Shown piece by piece: positions 23,901-36,680 of a stretch of DNA of 64,000 bases. The DNA is from Atrichornis clamosus. Lineage: Eukaryota > Chordata > Aves > Passeriformes > Menuridae. Both the position numbers and the translations under genes were made by a program. Each line of letters begins with the position of its first letter. Within the stretch, counting starts at the first letter, position 1. Under the pieces are notes generated by a model. That model ran no database searches. It was not told where the DNA came from and saw nothing but the letters and a program-made list of their open reading frames with translations. Location of the stretch: NCBI GenBank assembly GCA_013400975.1, contig WBMZ01003425.1:124001-188000 (forward strand), read 5' to 3'.

Positions 23901-26900
23901 CAAGATGTAATTGGAAAACAAATACAGCAACACCATCATCAGGACAGACACAAGTGCTTGTCTTGGGTACAAGCTGTTGTATAATGTGATAGGTCTTATT
24001 TCTACTGACATTCTTTATTCTTATCTAATAAAATACATTGCCTCCGCCTTTGCAAGCCTGTAGTAATAATTAAACCTCGTACATATATATTGGGGTTCTG
24101 CACACATTCAAAAGGATATGTTAATAACTATTAAATGTTAAGAATTGGCCTATGTCCAGAAAATAGAATCTAGCTCATCACCAAATTATTTTGTAAATAC
24201 AACATTTTCCTCCCATCATACACTTACAGAACACATAAAGAAGCTCTAAGTAGCAGCTAGTGAAAGTGGGATTTAGTAAAAAGATTTGCTAAAAATAGTG
24301 CATCACATTTAATAGTTATGCTGATTTTTAACCTTTCTATTTATACACATTTCCAGTGCATTCAGTGTAGTATCCAAGTGACTCACAAGATTAAAAATGC
24401 ACCAATGCATTTACTATGAAGTCCATAATCTATACAGAGAAAACAAACAAAAAGCAATTACCAGTGAGAAATGCCACACTTGTTAAAAATATCATCCAAA
24501 ACTTAAGAAGCTAAATTTGATGAGATTGCACATTCAATATAACTCATTTGTTAGATGGTTTTAGTCTTTACAGGTGCATGGCTAAACCTGAAAGAATAAT
24601 TTCAAAATAAATTTATAGCTATTAGCTGCAGGACACCACAAAAGTCATACCAGAATAGCACTACAAAGTCAGACAAACTAAAATATTTTGAGACACACAG
24701 TGACACTGCCAGTGACTGCAGTCAAAAAACTTTTATCTGCCTTGGGTGGACTAAGATTTTAGACTTGAGAGCATCTCTTGTCTACCTCAAAGACATCTAA
24801 TTTTTTTAAAGACTGCAAGTCTGTAGGCACAATGTGTGACATGCACCTGCACAGCAACCCACTGCAGTTTAGTGCTATTCATAGCCACCCGTCTGATATG
24901 ACCGTGCTGTTAATTCTGTCACACCCAAAAGCTTACAGGGGACCACAGATGTTCTGCATGGAGATGCATTTAAAACTGCACTGTGGCTTTAAGTGAATAA
25001 ACCATATTCACAATAGATACTGCTGGCAATGCACCTCTTTTATAAGTGTTCATGTCACAAAGGCTCCCCCTTCCTCACCCTCACCCCTCTGCTGCTAAGT
25101 AGAAATTTTAATATTTACTGCAGATAATGCAAACACGCAGAAGTTGTGAAGAAGCCTTTAGCCCTTCGTACACTACCACAATTATTTGTTTACCTTCTCC
25201 TGTTTGCTTCCTGTCTGCTAAGTGTGATGCTCTTTTCCTGCCTAATATCCTGTGAAGGTGCCAATTACCCTGCTGCTTATCAGCTGAAAACTATGCTTTG
25301 TGCAAAGGGAGCATCAATTATTTGTGAGCAGAGAGCAAAGCCTGTTTGAATCATAATGATAGGATGCTGGGGCTTCCAGCAAATAGAACATATCAAAAGG
25401 TAACATAAACCTAATAAAGTGTAGGTCATAAGGGATCATCTCAGAAGTCCACACTTCAATCTTTAATTGTTAAAATTATGTTAGTTTTGCAGAAGGCAAG
25501 TCTGTGAGTGTTCAGGGGTTTGCTATAGCTTAATAATGGGAAAAACCCACAGAAGAAAATAAATTTTCTTCAAGCAACATTGTCTTTAAGACGCATCATT
25601 TCTTCCACTCAATTCATTCGAATTGTTAGGCTTTCTACTCGGGTGCTGTTTATGCTTTGATTCTACACTGATAACCATTTTGCAGCAAAACCTCCTTGGT
25701 CTCAGCCAGACATAAACATGCTGCAAACCTGTAATCCTCTGTAGATTGCAGAGAGAGGCTGTAAATGATTTTGTGAGGACACTGGTCTCTTTATTTGGTA
25801 TCAACATTGCTTTTACAAGCTCCCCCCACCCCCACTTTCAATTTCAGGCAAGCTTTTGTACATGGGGGGATATGGGACAGAAAGATTAGGTTATTCCTTG
25901 AACTACCTCTGTAAGGTCAACTCTTTATATGCTTTTGAAACCCAATTTGAAGGGCTTGTCCCTACTTTTTCCTCAAGGATTGTGATTCACAAGGGTTACT
26001 ACAAGCGACCATTATCTTATCGTAACACCTGCTCCGAGTGGTGGGACTGCAGGGTAGCTCCTGCAAACCAGCTTCTTTTCTATTACAAAACTGCTTACCT
26101 GCTGACTGACACAGGCTCATTCAAATGATGTACAAGTGTGTCCCAACCATTTACAGGATTATCGTGCTCTCCTATCATGAGGCTGCTGCCCACCCCCACC
26201 CCGACTCAGGTCAGAAATCCAGACGTGGTACTTCTGGGGGAGACCTGACTACTCACAGTTGCAAAATGTAGAAAATAAATGTCACCGTAGTTTTAGGCAT
26301 GACAGTCTTATTTTGGATTATTACTCTGTTACTTGGAGAGCAGCAATGCTGCTTAGAGGCTTACTGAAACTTGCTAAACTATCCAGTGCAGAATATTACT
26401 TTGGGGCCACTGAGTCTTAGGCAAAAAACTTCCTAATTGCTAAAAAATTCCTACTACCTAATGACTGCTATAGAATACTATATTGGTACTGTAAGAGAAA
26501 AACAGCAGTGTGACAGACTCAAAGGACTCATCCGAAACACTACAGTATTAACAAAATGCACATGCACACAGATGTAAAAGTGAGCCTCTAGTAATGGTCA
26601 TCACCTAGCAACAGCTGTCACTCGATGGTCAGAGGTGTGGGAGGTGTTTGAAACACCCAGGGCAGCAGATGTGACACAAAGAGCGTGATGGAAGCAGAAG
26701 CAGAATGAGGCAGCTGAGGAATGGCACATTTTTCTGCTTCATCTCTGCACATCTCAGGCTGGCCTACAGTGTTCTGTGATCAATTATTATAACTGCAGGT
26801 CTGCTTAGGGATCTAGAGAAATTCAATATTTTCAGCTGCAGCATTCTTCCCAGCAACTGCAGGCCTCTGGCTTCCAGAAAATCCACCCCGCACACCAGTT

Positions 26901-29198
26901 TGTAACACTGTGCCCCTCGCAGCTAAGAGCATGCATGCACTGTGCTAGGAGAAAATTCTGGTGCTGACACCCATTGATCACTGGTGTTCTTCAAAGGAAC
27001 AGATGGAACAGTCTCTTTCCTGTATTAATCATTTCTGTGAGTAGCCACCACTTTCTATTTCCAGCAGTTATGGGAGGGGCACATGCTTCCCTGCCAGAGA
27101 ACAGCCATCTCCCACCACTTGCCCAATAGAGTCAATTATTCCTCTACTCTGGCACAGCACTTAGATGACAATCACAACCATGATTGCCACGCCTTTGCCT
27201 CTACTCCTCAATGTTGCCTTTGGAGGAATTTACCAGAACTTGGAATTAGCTCCTGCTGAGATCCTCAAGTTATATCTTGTAACTTAAAAAAATGGCCCCT
27301 TGAAGTCAAAGCACAACCTGCTCTAGAAATCTATGCAGAAGGATGAAACGTGTTGCTCTAGCCTCCTGTACCTGCTCCTCACAATATAAAACCCTCATGT
27401 GGCCCCAGAGACCCTCAGTTCTCTTATTTGGGAGGAATTTGAGGCAGAGCCAGGCTGACAAGCTCACAGGATGGGCTGTTATTTCCTAGGAGTGAGGATC
27501 CATAGAGCCATAGATTCTTTCTGATACCAAGTGGATAAAATATGGGAGGAATTGCACTTCTCTGAGCCACAAACCTCCCTTTGATATCCCTGAAGAATAG
27601 CTCAGTTCCTTGGTTTACATCTTGGCTGGGACAGACTGCAAAACAATAACCTGTGTCAGAGAGCAACCCAGTTGTAGGACAAGCCAAGGTCTCCAAGGCT
27701 GCAGCACCTGCAGTGATACTCAAGCCTTTTCTGAGCAGCACACCAAGAGTCTGTGGACAACTGACTGCTCTCTCCTGGCTCTTACAAAGCTTCATCCAGG
27801 ACCAGGACTAGCAGTTATTGCTGCTGCAAGTAGGGATAGCCTAGAAAGCTAGCTAATATAAATAATAAAGATACAAGTTAATATCAACAGTGAAAAACCA
27901 CAATCTTATCAGAGAAACAATTCTTCAACTTATACAGCCTTATTCAATTCACAGTTTCTGGGAAAGGACAGAATATTAGACAGACCTTGCTGCGACCGTG
28001 AAAGTCAGCAAATCTGAGAAAAAGAGGAACCTTCTAGAGACAAAGCATCATGGCCATTAAATACTAGCAGATGTAGACACAATCACAGTTGGGCAGCCTG
28101 GTAGAATTCTAAGTACCACCAGACCCACCCTAACAAACCTTGTAAACAGAGCATCAAAATTTGGACAGCCTCTCTGATCATGGAGTGCATGTTCTATTGC
28201 ACATTCCAGTTGTGTCCCATTTTCTCCTGCCTGATACTCTTCTTGCTAAAGCTGCATCTTCCTCTACTTTCAATTAGACAGCAGGGACCTGCTGAGGCCC
28301 TTCTCCACTCATGAAAGCTGAAACTCTGCTTCTGGGGATGCTGGGGAAGGCAGGGAAGATCTAACTGCAGCCATGGTGCTGTGTCAGAGCAAGCATTATG
28401 TGACTCCCTCTGGATGCACACAGGAAAATCTCTCTTGGCCTCAGCTTTTGTAGAGACAGCATTTAAAGGCAAAAGGTAGGAGAGAACCTTGTTCCTCCTT
28501 GTTCTTCTGTGAACAGTATTAATTTCCCAAGGATGAGGTTAACCAGAAAGGCAGGAATAGTCCAAAAATCAATCTGCCCTGTGGACAGTGGGAGATCACA
28601 GAGTCAGGGTAAGAAAACACCTGGGTTTAGAAGCCTTTGAGATAACCCAAAAAAGGGGCCATGCAGGTGATCCAGGTAAACCCTGGAAACATTAAAATGA
28701 AAGAATGGTGTTTTTTCCGTCACAGTCCTCATTTCCCCCTAATAAATACAGGAAATTTCATTTCAAAGCTGTGTCTGCTCTATCACAGAATTTAAGGATA
28801 AATATAGTCTTCTTGGCTGATGGCTGGTACAATTAGTCCCAGACTGACAGAACAAGTTTATCAGGTTTGAAATATTTTGGTACTGTTATTTCTGAGGTAC
28901 AGGAATGAAAGTTTAATATGATTTTACTGTATCTGAAAGTTCATCTAGAGAGAAATAATATAAAAGGAAAGCAGAATTAACCATTTTCTAGCTGTATCCC
29001 AGAGTATAAACCTTCCTGGCTACCTGTAAAGATTATAAATCCTTCTTACTGGGTTTATACCTCCCATTCTACTGGCATTTCTTTGGGCAGCCCTGTGGCC
29101 CTGGAAATAATCCCTTTTTTCCCACCAGCGAGAGTGGACACACCTTTCCTCGCATCTACTGGATGGGACAGGAAGGGGAATGCAGACTCTTGGTTGCA
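20911..29198. other. Noncoding DNA, no gene seen
   Basis: Eight kilobases without a supportable gene. The longest frame (27,424-27,795, minus strand, 123 codons) shows no known domain. C-rich words occur at 25,822-25,835 and 26,189-26,202. Slightly GC-richer segments at 22,500-22,620 and 28,190-28,480 have no exon signals that I trust. A nine-base direct repeat CCACGGTGA/CCACGGTGC occurs near 22,812. Confidence 0.5.
21941..21985. repeat. A/C-rich simple repeat, (AAAAC)n-like
   Basis: A low-complexity tract in which three clean AAAAC units are flanked by imperfect ones. It may be a decayed poly-A tail of an old retroposed sequence, but no body can be recognised upstream. Confidence 0.75.
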
Positions 29199-29204
29199 TG
29201 CACT
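29199..29204. repeat. Target-site duplication, left copy
   Basis: TGCACT immediately precedes the LTR and recurs at 29,478-29,483 immediately after it. Six-base duplications are typical of alpharetroviruses and other class II (ERVK-like) avian elements. Confidence 0.75.
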
Positions 29205-29477
29205 TGTGGTAACACAGACCTTTCCCACGGGAACTTTTCTCTTCTTCCTTCTATGTGTTGTAAAAAGAGATAAAAGCTTGGATGTTATTGAAAGCTGTCT
29301 CTGGAAAGATGGACATTCTACCTGGCCTATCGGCCTAGGGTGAGGTTATGAATTGACCCAATCCGGACGACCTTTGGAAAGTCTATATAAGTTTTAGAAT
29401 TAAATAATAAATTCAGATTTTCTGCCTCACCCGAACTCGTCTGGTTCTTTTGCTCTGCCAGTGGTTCAACAGCGACA
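29205..29477 (+). mobile_element. Solo LTR of an endogenous retrovirus (class II-like)
   Basis: The 273-bp element begins TGTGGT and ends GCGACA, so it has the TG...CA ends and short imperfect terminal inverted repeats (TGT/ACA) of a retroviral LTR. A 6-bp direct repeat flanks it. Inside, in order, are CCAAT at 29,358-29,362, a TATATAAG TATA box at 29,384-29,391 and an AATAAA polyadenylation signal at 29,406-29,411, 14 bases after the TATA box, followed by a C/T-rich U5-like tail. A poly(A) signal tucked just downstream of the TATA box and before the expected start site matches the known alpharetroviral layout. No primer-binding site, gag, pol, env or second LTR is present, so this is a solo LTR left by recombination between the two LTRs. 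The intact duplication suggests modest age. The family name is not assignable without a library search. Confidence 0.8.
29384..29411 (+). promoter_or_regulatory. LTR core promoter and poly(A) signal
   Basis: TATATAAG (29,384-29,391) and AATAAA (29,406-29,411) form the transcription control core of the solo LTR. A start near 29,412-29,418 would be expected if the promoter is still active, sending transcripts rightward into flanking DNA. Confidence 0.55.
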
Positions 29478-29483
29478 TGCACT
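29478..29483. repeat. Target-site duplication, right copy
   Basis: TGCACT, identical to 29,199-29,204. In both copies the preceding dinucleotide is also CA; at this side that CA is the LTR terminus. Confidence 0.75.
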
Positions 29484-32400
29484 CTTTGTGAAGGATGATA
29501 TCACTGGTTGGAAACAGTGACAGACACCAGAAAGGAAGGGTGTGTTGCTTTTGCTGCTCATCTGAGCTATCTCAAGGTCTCTGCTTTTATTGACAGAGCA
29601 GGTAGTGAGAGGACAGAGAAGTTTTTCAAGGAACTGACCCAGGTCACATAAATCAGGCATTTGCTCAGACTTGTTCTCTGTAGGAGCCCATCTCTTCTTC
29701 TATACAAATCTTGGGAGACTGGCCTCATCGTTTAGGCGTTTAAGATAGGTCCCTGTGAGGGCTTATATGAAAATCCAAGTGATTTTTCTGTAGCACCACT
29801 TTCAGTTATGACTGATATTTAATATTCCAAAAGTCAAATGACAAAAAATACTAGGGAAAATATTTATATTCATGCAGCAGTTGCTAGCTTGAAAGGTAAC
29901 ATGAGGGGAAGATTTATACACAAGAGCAAAAAAGAAGTCAACCCTACAAGCTATCCAGAAGTGTTCAGCCCAAACTCTGTCGCTGCAAGAAATCTCGTTG
30001 TCCTGTCAAGGGGGAAGAGAAGGTTTGAGCATTCCCTACCTGCTGAAGACATCACAGCTGGCAAAAGACACTATTTATCCCATTTTCCCTTTACAGCACT
30101 TGGAGTAAATCTGGTGTTTCTGAAGAGAAAAGGGCCATCATTTTCTCCCCTCTGCCCAGAGGTTTATTTTTCAGGAGAGACTCTCAGGTACTCCTACCAG
30201 CTGGCAGGCACACCAATAATGCTTGCTTCCAGCTAGCGCTTTTGAATTCACACACTCTGGTTTCTGGAGTTTATAGGAAATTTGAGATCCCAGATATTCT
30301 GTACGTGCAAGTTGACCAAGAAGGAAAAACCCCAACTGAAACCACAACTGCTCAACTTCAGTTAGCAATAGAGCATAGGAAATTGCAACAAACATTATCA
30401 GTGTTGAAATTAAAGCTTGGGCATAATTCAGCTAAAAACATAGATCAAGGTGTGTAGGTAGGGTTTTTTTAATCTGCTCTGATTTCTCCGTCTCAAATAT
30501 TTTGTATGGCTTTTTAAAAGTACAAAGACCAAGCACATCATAAATGGAGATTCTGGTTAGCTTACACTGCCCAGCACTTCTGTTATAACGGTTTACTCTC
30601 TCGTGAGTTGGTATTTAATTAGAGCAGATTTAAATAGAAAAATGTAACAAGTATGGATATTTCAAAATACAGTTTATAACTGCCTCACTGCTGTCGTTGC
30701 AAGCTGTTAATGTAGTGATCCATAGTGCTAATAATTTACATCTCAGGTATTACATGTTTTAACCAGCCTAAATGTGCTAAGATTTGCTTATGTTTAGGAA
30801 CTCAAAAGTAGATCAAGATAACACGTCTGGGTTGAGAAAAGTTATTTCCCTCAGGTACTGTTGTGTCTTTCTCACGCATCCTGGTGACCCTGAGCTAATT
30901 ACTCCTTATAGTAAGAGCAATATATTCACCTAACCATTAAAAATAGAAACCTTAAAGTTTACAGAGTTTGCAGATGGTCCCTGGAGTGTTACAGGACACT
31001 AAGAATGAATGCCAAAGAAGAATTTTTTATCTCTCCTTTTTCCCTTCTTCCACTCTGAAACAATCATCAATTACCCTTATCCACTAGCACCATCTCATCT
31101 AAGTTCATTTTCAAGATGAAGTTTCCTCGTTGGATGGTGGCTGTCCAATCCTCTTTCTGTCCATCATGGACTGCTTTAGCGCTGTCCCCAGATTGACAAC
31201 CTGAGAGCGAATCAATAATAATTATCAGGCTGCAACCACAGCGAGCTGTGTAATTCTGTGATGGGATAGCACTGAACAAACAGCCCCACATCTACTGCCA
31301 CAGCTTTAAATATGTGCCTGTCCATTTAACTACTCTGATCATGTGGTTAGTAGTAAGCTCTTACCTTTTTTTCCATCCCAAACATAAAACCTTTAAAAAT
31401 TGCCTGCTACTCTAATGCGACCATGCCACGTCCTGCCTTTTGCTGTGTAAAATTTATTTGCCAGCTCTAAGACCATGAGAAAGAACAACACAGAACTCAA
31501 AAAGAGGAATAGACCACTTGTCCTGGATGTGAGCAACGCACTACAAGAGAAGGGATAGGCGATTTGCACACTGGGAATGACAAAGGTCTGAGGGCTTTTC
31601 CATATGGCAACAACGTCCCCGTCTCGGGCAGGATGCTGCAGGCATCTTGGTCTCACTGCATGTGCACACGCACAGCAGATGCTGCTCTACTGCCCCGGCA
31701 AAGCAGCAGCTGAACTAAAGGAGCAAGAAGCTCTTATTTTCCTGGGGTAAGCATCCTGGGGATCTGCAAGGTCAGGAGAAACATGTGCACTTTCTGCCAT
31801 AAACTCTAGGAAAAAAGAAATGAGTACATATACAGGTAAATTGACACAAATAGTTTTCAGGTCTGTTTTGAATCTTAGGAGCAAAATTAATAATGTTCTG
31901 GAAGCACTTCAAGGTGTGAAATTCAGGTGTAGGAGAAGGCACAATGTGAAAAATAAAATGAATAATTTTCACATGATCCAGACTTTTAACAGAAGTATTA
32001 AGTAGCACAAAAAGGAACAAAAGCTTTTATATAACTCTCATGTGGAGCAGAGATTGATAGGCTTTTAGGGTAAAGCCCAGAAACTGAAGACAGAAGAATG
32101 AAAAGGGTGCAATAAATAAATAAGGGGCGCCACCTCTTAACAACTCTTAGAAATGTGAAATTAAGATTTCCTTGCAGATAACAATTCTAATTTCTTGACA
32201 CAAAGAATAGAAAATTAAGAAAATACGCACGTAACCACTATGCCATATTATTACTAAAATGGTATGAGAGATACTTGATGCAATGCACTGACTATGATGT
32301 TTACAGAAATATACAGTAAAATAATTCCAAGCTGATTTTATGAAACATTTCTTCAGGTTCAATTCCAGATGTTTCTTGCAGTCTCAACAACAAACCAAGC

Positions 32401-33599
32401 CAAGGCTTCATGATGTGACAGACCAGTGTGAGGACATTTAAAAGGGCTGCATGCCAAGACCAATCTATATTATTGACCCCACAAATGTTAACACATAACT
32501 GGGGAGAAGTGGAGATCTACTGAAAGAAAACATCTTCTAAAATACATGCGCTTATTAAAGATATTGGATGTTAAATGGAGAGATTTCATCATGAAAAAAA
32601 ATTCAATAAATCTTAGCCAACAACTTGTCCTCCTAATTCTGGAGAAGACATATTGAGTGTGTGTCGAATGTGGACACTGGATGCTGATAATGAAGAGTTA
32701 TAAGTTATCAAAAACAAACCAAGAACTGTGAGGCAAAGAGTCGTTCCAGAGAAACTTTAGAAGAAACTTCAACACAGCAGTGCAATCCACATCAATACCA
32801 CACGGCAGAGCAAGGCAGGTGGTCTCAGTAGATGACAGCAGATTACAAGATCTTTACAGACTATACTAGAAAATTATTTGAGACTTTCAACAGTATATTC
32901 TTCATCTAGCCAATATTAGAATGTATGCTAAAACTTCCAGTACTTTAGTTCTTACAAGATCAAGGGTACATTGACATAAAACAGAAATAACATTTTACTT
33001 TGAGTAAGAAGGGGACAGTGACAAAAAACAAAGCCTGCACTTTTAAGTATTTACTATGATTTTAATGACTTTCTCAAATGGATGCTGAAACTCCAGCACT
33101 AGGGGGTCAATAAATTAACACAAATAAAACAGAATTTGAACTGCAGTTCAAATCCCCTCTGGTTGGATTTCTGGCTTTATGCCTAGGTCAAATTCCCTGA
33201 TTCTGTGACCAAGTAAAAAGCTGAGTTATTGCCTGGTTAGCAATCAGAATAAAAACACAGGCTGAGAAAAAGCTTAGTGCTTCACAAGGACGCAAGGACA
33301 GTGAAAAAATGGCCTAGTCAGTCATAGAGCTGAAGGTCAGGATGCAGTCTTGAGTGTTATCTGCCATTGCTAGATATTGGAAATCCTTATAAAGAGTCAG
33401 AAAGGTGTTGCATATTATGTGAGAGGTTTAACAGCAGTAAAGCTATTATTGCAGGAGCAATTTCTGAAAGCCTAACAGAAAATCTAACTCTTCAGTTCCA
33501 AACACAAAACAAGCTTATCATGCTTATCATTGAATTCCCACTGGAAGATCCCCAAATTCTACTTTCTCTTGTGGTTTTTTTCTCTTTTATTTTCCAGTG
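29484..33599. other. Noncoding DNA, no gene seen
   Basis: AT-rich sequence downstream of the LTR. A 132-codon ATG frame at 29,838-30,236 is the longest and has no domain that I recognise; this length is expected by chance a few times in the window. No repeats beyond short A or T runs. Confidence 0.5.
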
Positions 33600-33635
33600 C
33601 TTTTTTTCTTTCTTTTTTTTTTTTTTTCCCCTCAG
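33600..33635 (+). other. Strong 3' splice-site-like polypyrimidine tract
   Basis: Thirty-four uninterrupted pyrimidines (mostly T, ending CCCCTC) are followed by AG at 33,634-33,635. After it one frame stays open for 47 codons (33,636-33,779) before a TGA. No consensus donor follows, so it would have to be a terminal or noncoding exon if real. T-rich simple sequence commonly creates such look-alikes. Confidence 0.15.
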
Positions 33636-33689
33636 ACAAGTGCTTATGGCCTTCAAACATACAGAGCTGCTTACTTTCTACTGGCAAGG

Positions 33690-33905
33690 AAGAAATTAAA
33701 TGAAACAAGCCAGAGGCAGGATATTAATGCAGAGTGCATTAAAAGAAAAAAATTATGGCATGAACAGGGTAGTGACTGATTTATAAAATCAATCACATCC
33801 TTTTGGCTCGATGTCATGTTATAAAAAGAACAGTAACCCTGTTTACATGAACAGGATGATTAATCACCATTTTCCTACTATTTAAGACAGGCATTTTTTA
33901 TTTCC
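33690..33905. promoter_or_regulatory. Candidate regulatory element with POU/homeodomain inverted repeat
   Basis: Contains TTAATGCA-GAG-TGCATTAA (33,724-33,742), a perfect 8-base inverted repeat with a 3-base spacer whose arms join a homeodomain TAAT core to a POU-like ATGCA half-site. AT-rich words such as GATTTATAAAATCAATCA and GATTAATCACC follow. It resembles a dimeric homeodomain/POU site within an enhancer-like stretch. Function is inferred. Confidence 0.25.
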
Positions 33906-36379
33906 TTTTTTCTTTCATATTAGTAGGCAGTAACATAATTGTGTTCTGATGATAGTGAATTTAATATGCTTCTGTAGTTAAAAGGTCTGTCAGCAGAAAT
34001 TCTGAAACAAACTTTCAGGCATTTCTAAGTAGACACAAAAATTCAATATTGAATGAAGCTTGAATTTTATAAAATTTTATAAAAGAATCAAATATTACAA
34101 ACTTACACATAATTTCTGTAGATCACACTGTATAGCACTAAATATCAAGGCAAGCATTTGGGGCTGGTTTGTTCTGTGATAACTATTTTCCTTCTCACAT
34201 GCATGAAAATAAACTAGCAAATTTTCAAGCCATTTGAAATGTAACTGCTCAAGGTGCATCTGTTAATTACAAATTTGCCAAAGTTTATTACTAGTGTAAA
34301 AGAGGGTTCCTTTTATACTTTGCCAGCTCTGATATTTGCAAGATAACACCTGTTACTGATATTTCAAATCAACACTTCAGGCCCTTTTGCCTTTTAGAAG
34401 TCAATAAATCTGCACAAATTGTCATTACCAACACCTTTACTTCAATTCAAATCTATTTTGTAGGATACATATAAAAGAGAAATTAGAAAAGGGAAGACAG
34501 AAAATAGTGGCATTGGAAATTTTAACTAGACTGTGGAATGTCCATGGAAAAAGATTCTGATTTTATAGGTCCTGCTAAATATTGCCACAATTGATAGCCA
34601 GTAATAGGCACAATCCTCACTTTGGTCTGAAAATGTATACCTACCTCACCTGCAGAAGGGTGGAGGTGTAAGTATGCAGTACAGTTCGCTTGTATAGTGA
34701 TTTTTGTCAAAATCTTCAAAGGATTATAAACTTCATCTATTGCTTGAACAAAAGACAGCAGAAGTGCAAGAAAATTGACAAATCCTTAGAAGGATCAATG
34801 TCTAAAGAAACCTATCAAAACACCAAAATTAGGTACTATAGTGTTTTGGGTTTCTTGCCTAATCCCATACCCCAAAATAAAATAAAATACAACAGTTTCT
34901 CACTGTATAACCTCATCACCCCCTGTGTTGTTAAATGCCAGCTCTATAGTCAGCTCTGAGCATTCTTTCAGGGTAGGCTTTGTTCTGAGGCGTTCCCTCT
35001 TTGAAATACTTTAGGAGACTGGCTCTTGCAGAGAACAGAAATCAGCTAACAAATGCACAGTAGTTTGATGGACTCTGAAATACAAAAAAAAAAAAAAAAA
35101 AAGGATGTTACCTGAGGATCTTATAGATATCTGAGATGAGAACAACCTCCATAAAATCCATTTTGACAAGTGACAAGAACCCCTGAAGATCTGAAGGATC
35201 CTGGTGGGTCCAGGTAAGAGAGAGAGCAGCAGAAAGGTAAAGACTTGACTGGAATAGACCTGGAGACTGGGCTGCAGGGAATCTTGCAGTCTGAGAAGTC
35301 AGCCATTCCTTTTCTTTCCTGGAGAATTCCCAGATGACAATCAAGAACCACATGAGAGCCTTTTAGGGCACGGGGAAGAACAAGATTTCAAAGCTGCAAG
35401 TGCAGTGAAGATCCAGTGTGTTACCCCAGCAGATCATGTGTGTTTTGTAACCCAAAGTGGGAGGCATTAAGGACTTGGGTGAAGCTTCCCAGTGATCCTT
35501 GTGCTACTGAGAAATGGAGTCTGATGGGGTGAGAAAGTCTGTGATAGGTGCAAGGAGATAAGAGCACCCAGGCAGTCTGCACTGCCTCCTCTAGGTGTGA
35601 TGGGAGGGGGGAAGCTCAGCATTTAAAAATGGGCTGAGGAACAGCTGTATCATCTTGGTTTAAAGCACGCACTGTGAAAGTATACTTAGAGATAAATTGC
35701 CTGAATTGCACTGATTCCAACTCTTTACCTGCATTTTCTGGCATTTCTTCACTTCTAATGGTGCGAATATTCACACTTGTACAGAAAGTGATCAATCTAA
35801 GGGCAATATTCTAAAAGCATTTAAAAATTATTTCACACAATCTGGGAGGGGATGCTGATATAAATGTTGTTAGCAAAAATTATTTATTTCTATTTCAGAG
35901 AAGATTAAGTGAGATTTAACAAAATAATAATGTAGTGTGATATTCTAATGAAGAGCATTATTTACATGGTGTCATCACAGAAATTTTAGCAATCTATAAA
36001 CTGCTGTCAATCAACAACCAGTATAGAGATGTACACTTGAACTTCTTGATGAGGTTTAAATTGGCAGATATTTTGAGACAAAAGCCTTAGCTATATTCCA
36101 GTACTCTACGCAATTCATTCAAGTGGTAGGACAACAAAGGATTACTTCCTAGCCATGATGAATATAAAAAGTTAATTAAATTCCTGTCAGTGGTGAAAGC
36201 ACTCCTTTCAAATTAAAGTTCATTGACTATGAGCCTATACTTGCATAGTTAAAATTAGAGTATATTAAAATAATTTATCAAAATAAGCACACAAATACAG
36301 TCAAAATTAACTGATTAAAAGCCCATTGATCAAACACATGCAAAATGTTGTTAATATAATAAAGAAGAAACAGCACGAC
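33906..36379. other. Noncoding DNA with a poly-A run
   Basis: No gene seen. A 19-base A run occupies 35,084-35,102; the sequence upstream of it does not read as a processed gene copy or a known retroposon. The segment 35,110-35,640 is slightly richer in G+C and has overlapping minus-strand frames of about 80 codons with no known domain. Confidence 0.5.
35084..35102. repeat. Poly-A run, 19 bases
   Basis: An uninterrupted homopolymer. Possibly the remnant tail of a retroposed sequence, but no recognisable body or target-site duplication is evident. Confidence 0.9.
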
Positions 36380-36680
36380 TTATAGAAAACCTGTATATTG
36401 CCATTTAGGTCACATGAGCTTCTGTTCATAGGGCATTTATCGCTTTTATTAGCTACTGTTTCCTTTAAAAGCCAGCTTTATGACATAGCTGTAGAAAAAC
36501 CTTATCACCCAGACTTTTTATCCTTCAATCCCTTTAATTTTAAATTTTCAGAGTGCATGTTTTGACTCCATAACATTACCTCCCTCTCTGTTGCTGATAG
36601 AGCCATGTTACTAAAAGAATATTATTCTCTATGTTTATTAGAAATATTTTTCACTTAAACTATTGCTTAAATATATCTTT
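36380..36680. promoter_or_regulatory. Candidate regulatory element (CDX/HOX-like words)
   Basis: AT-rich, stop-rich sequence containing TTTATCGCTTTTATTAGC (36,436-36,453) and other TTTAT/TTATTA words preferred by CDX and posterior HOX proteins, plus a TATC GATA-type word. No coding potential and no simple repeat. Only composition supports the call. Confidence 0.17.

Noticed and set aside
29083..29343. Frame of 86 codons overlapping the LTR
   Set aside because: It crosses the LTR boundary and the target-site duplication, so it is an accidental frame joining host and LTR sequence.
29838..30236. Plus-strand ATG frame of 132 codons just downstream of the LTR
   Set aside because: No retroviral or other domain is visible, and it lies outside the LTR target-site duplication, so it is not viral. 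Length is within chance expectation.
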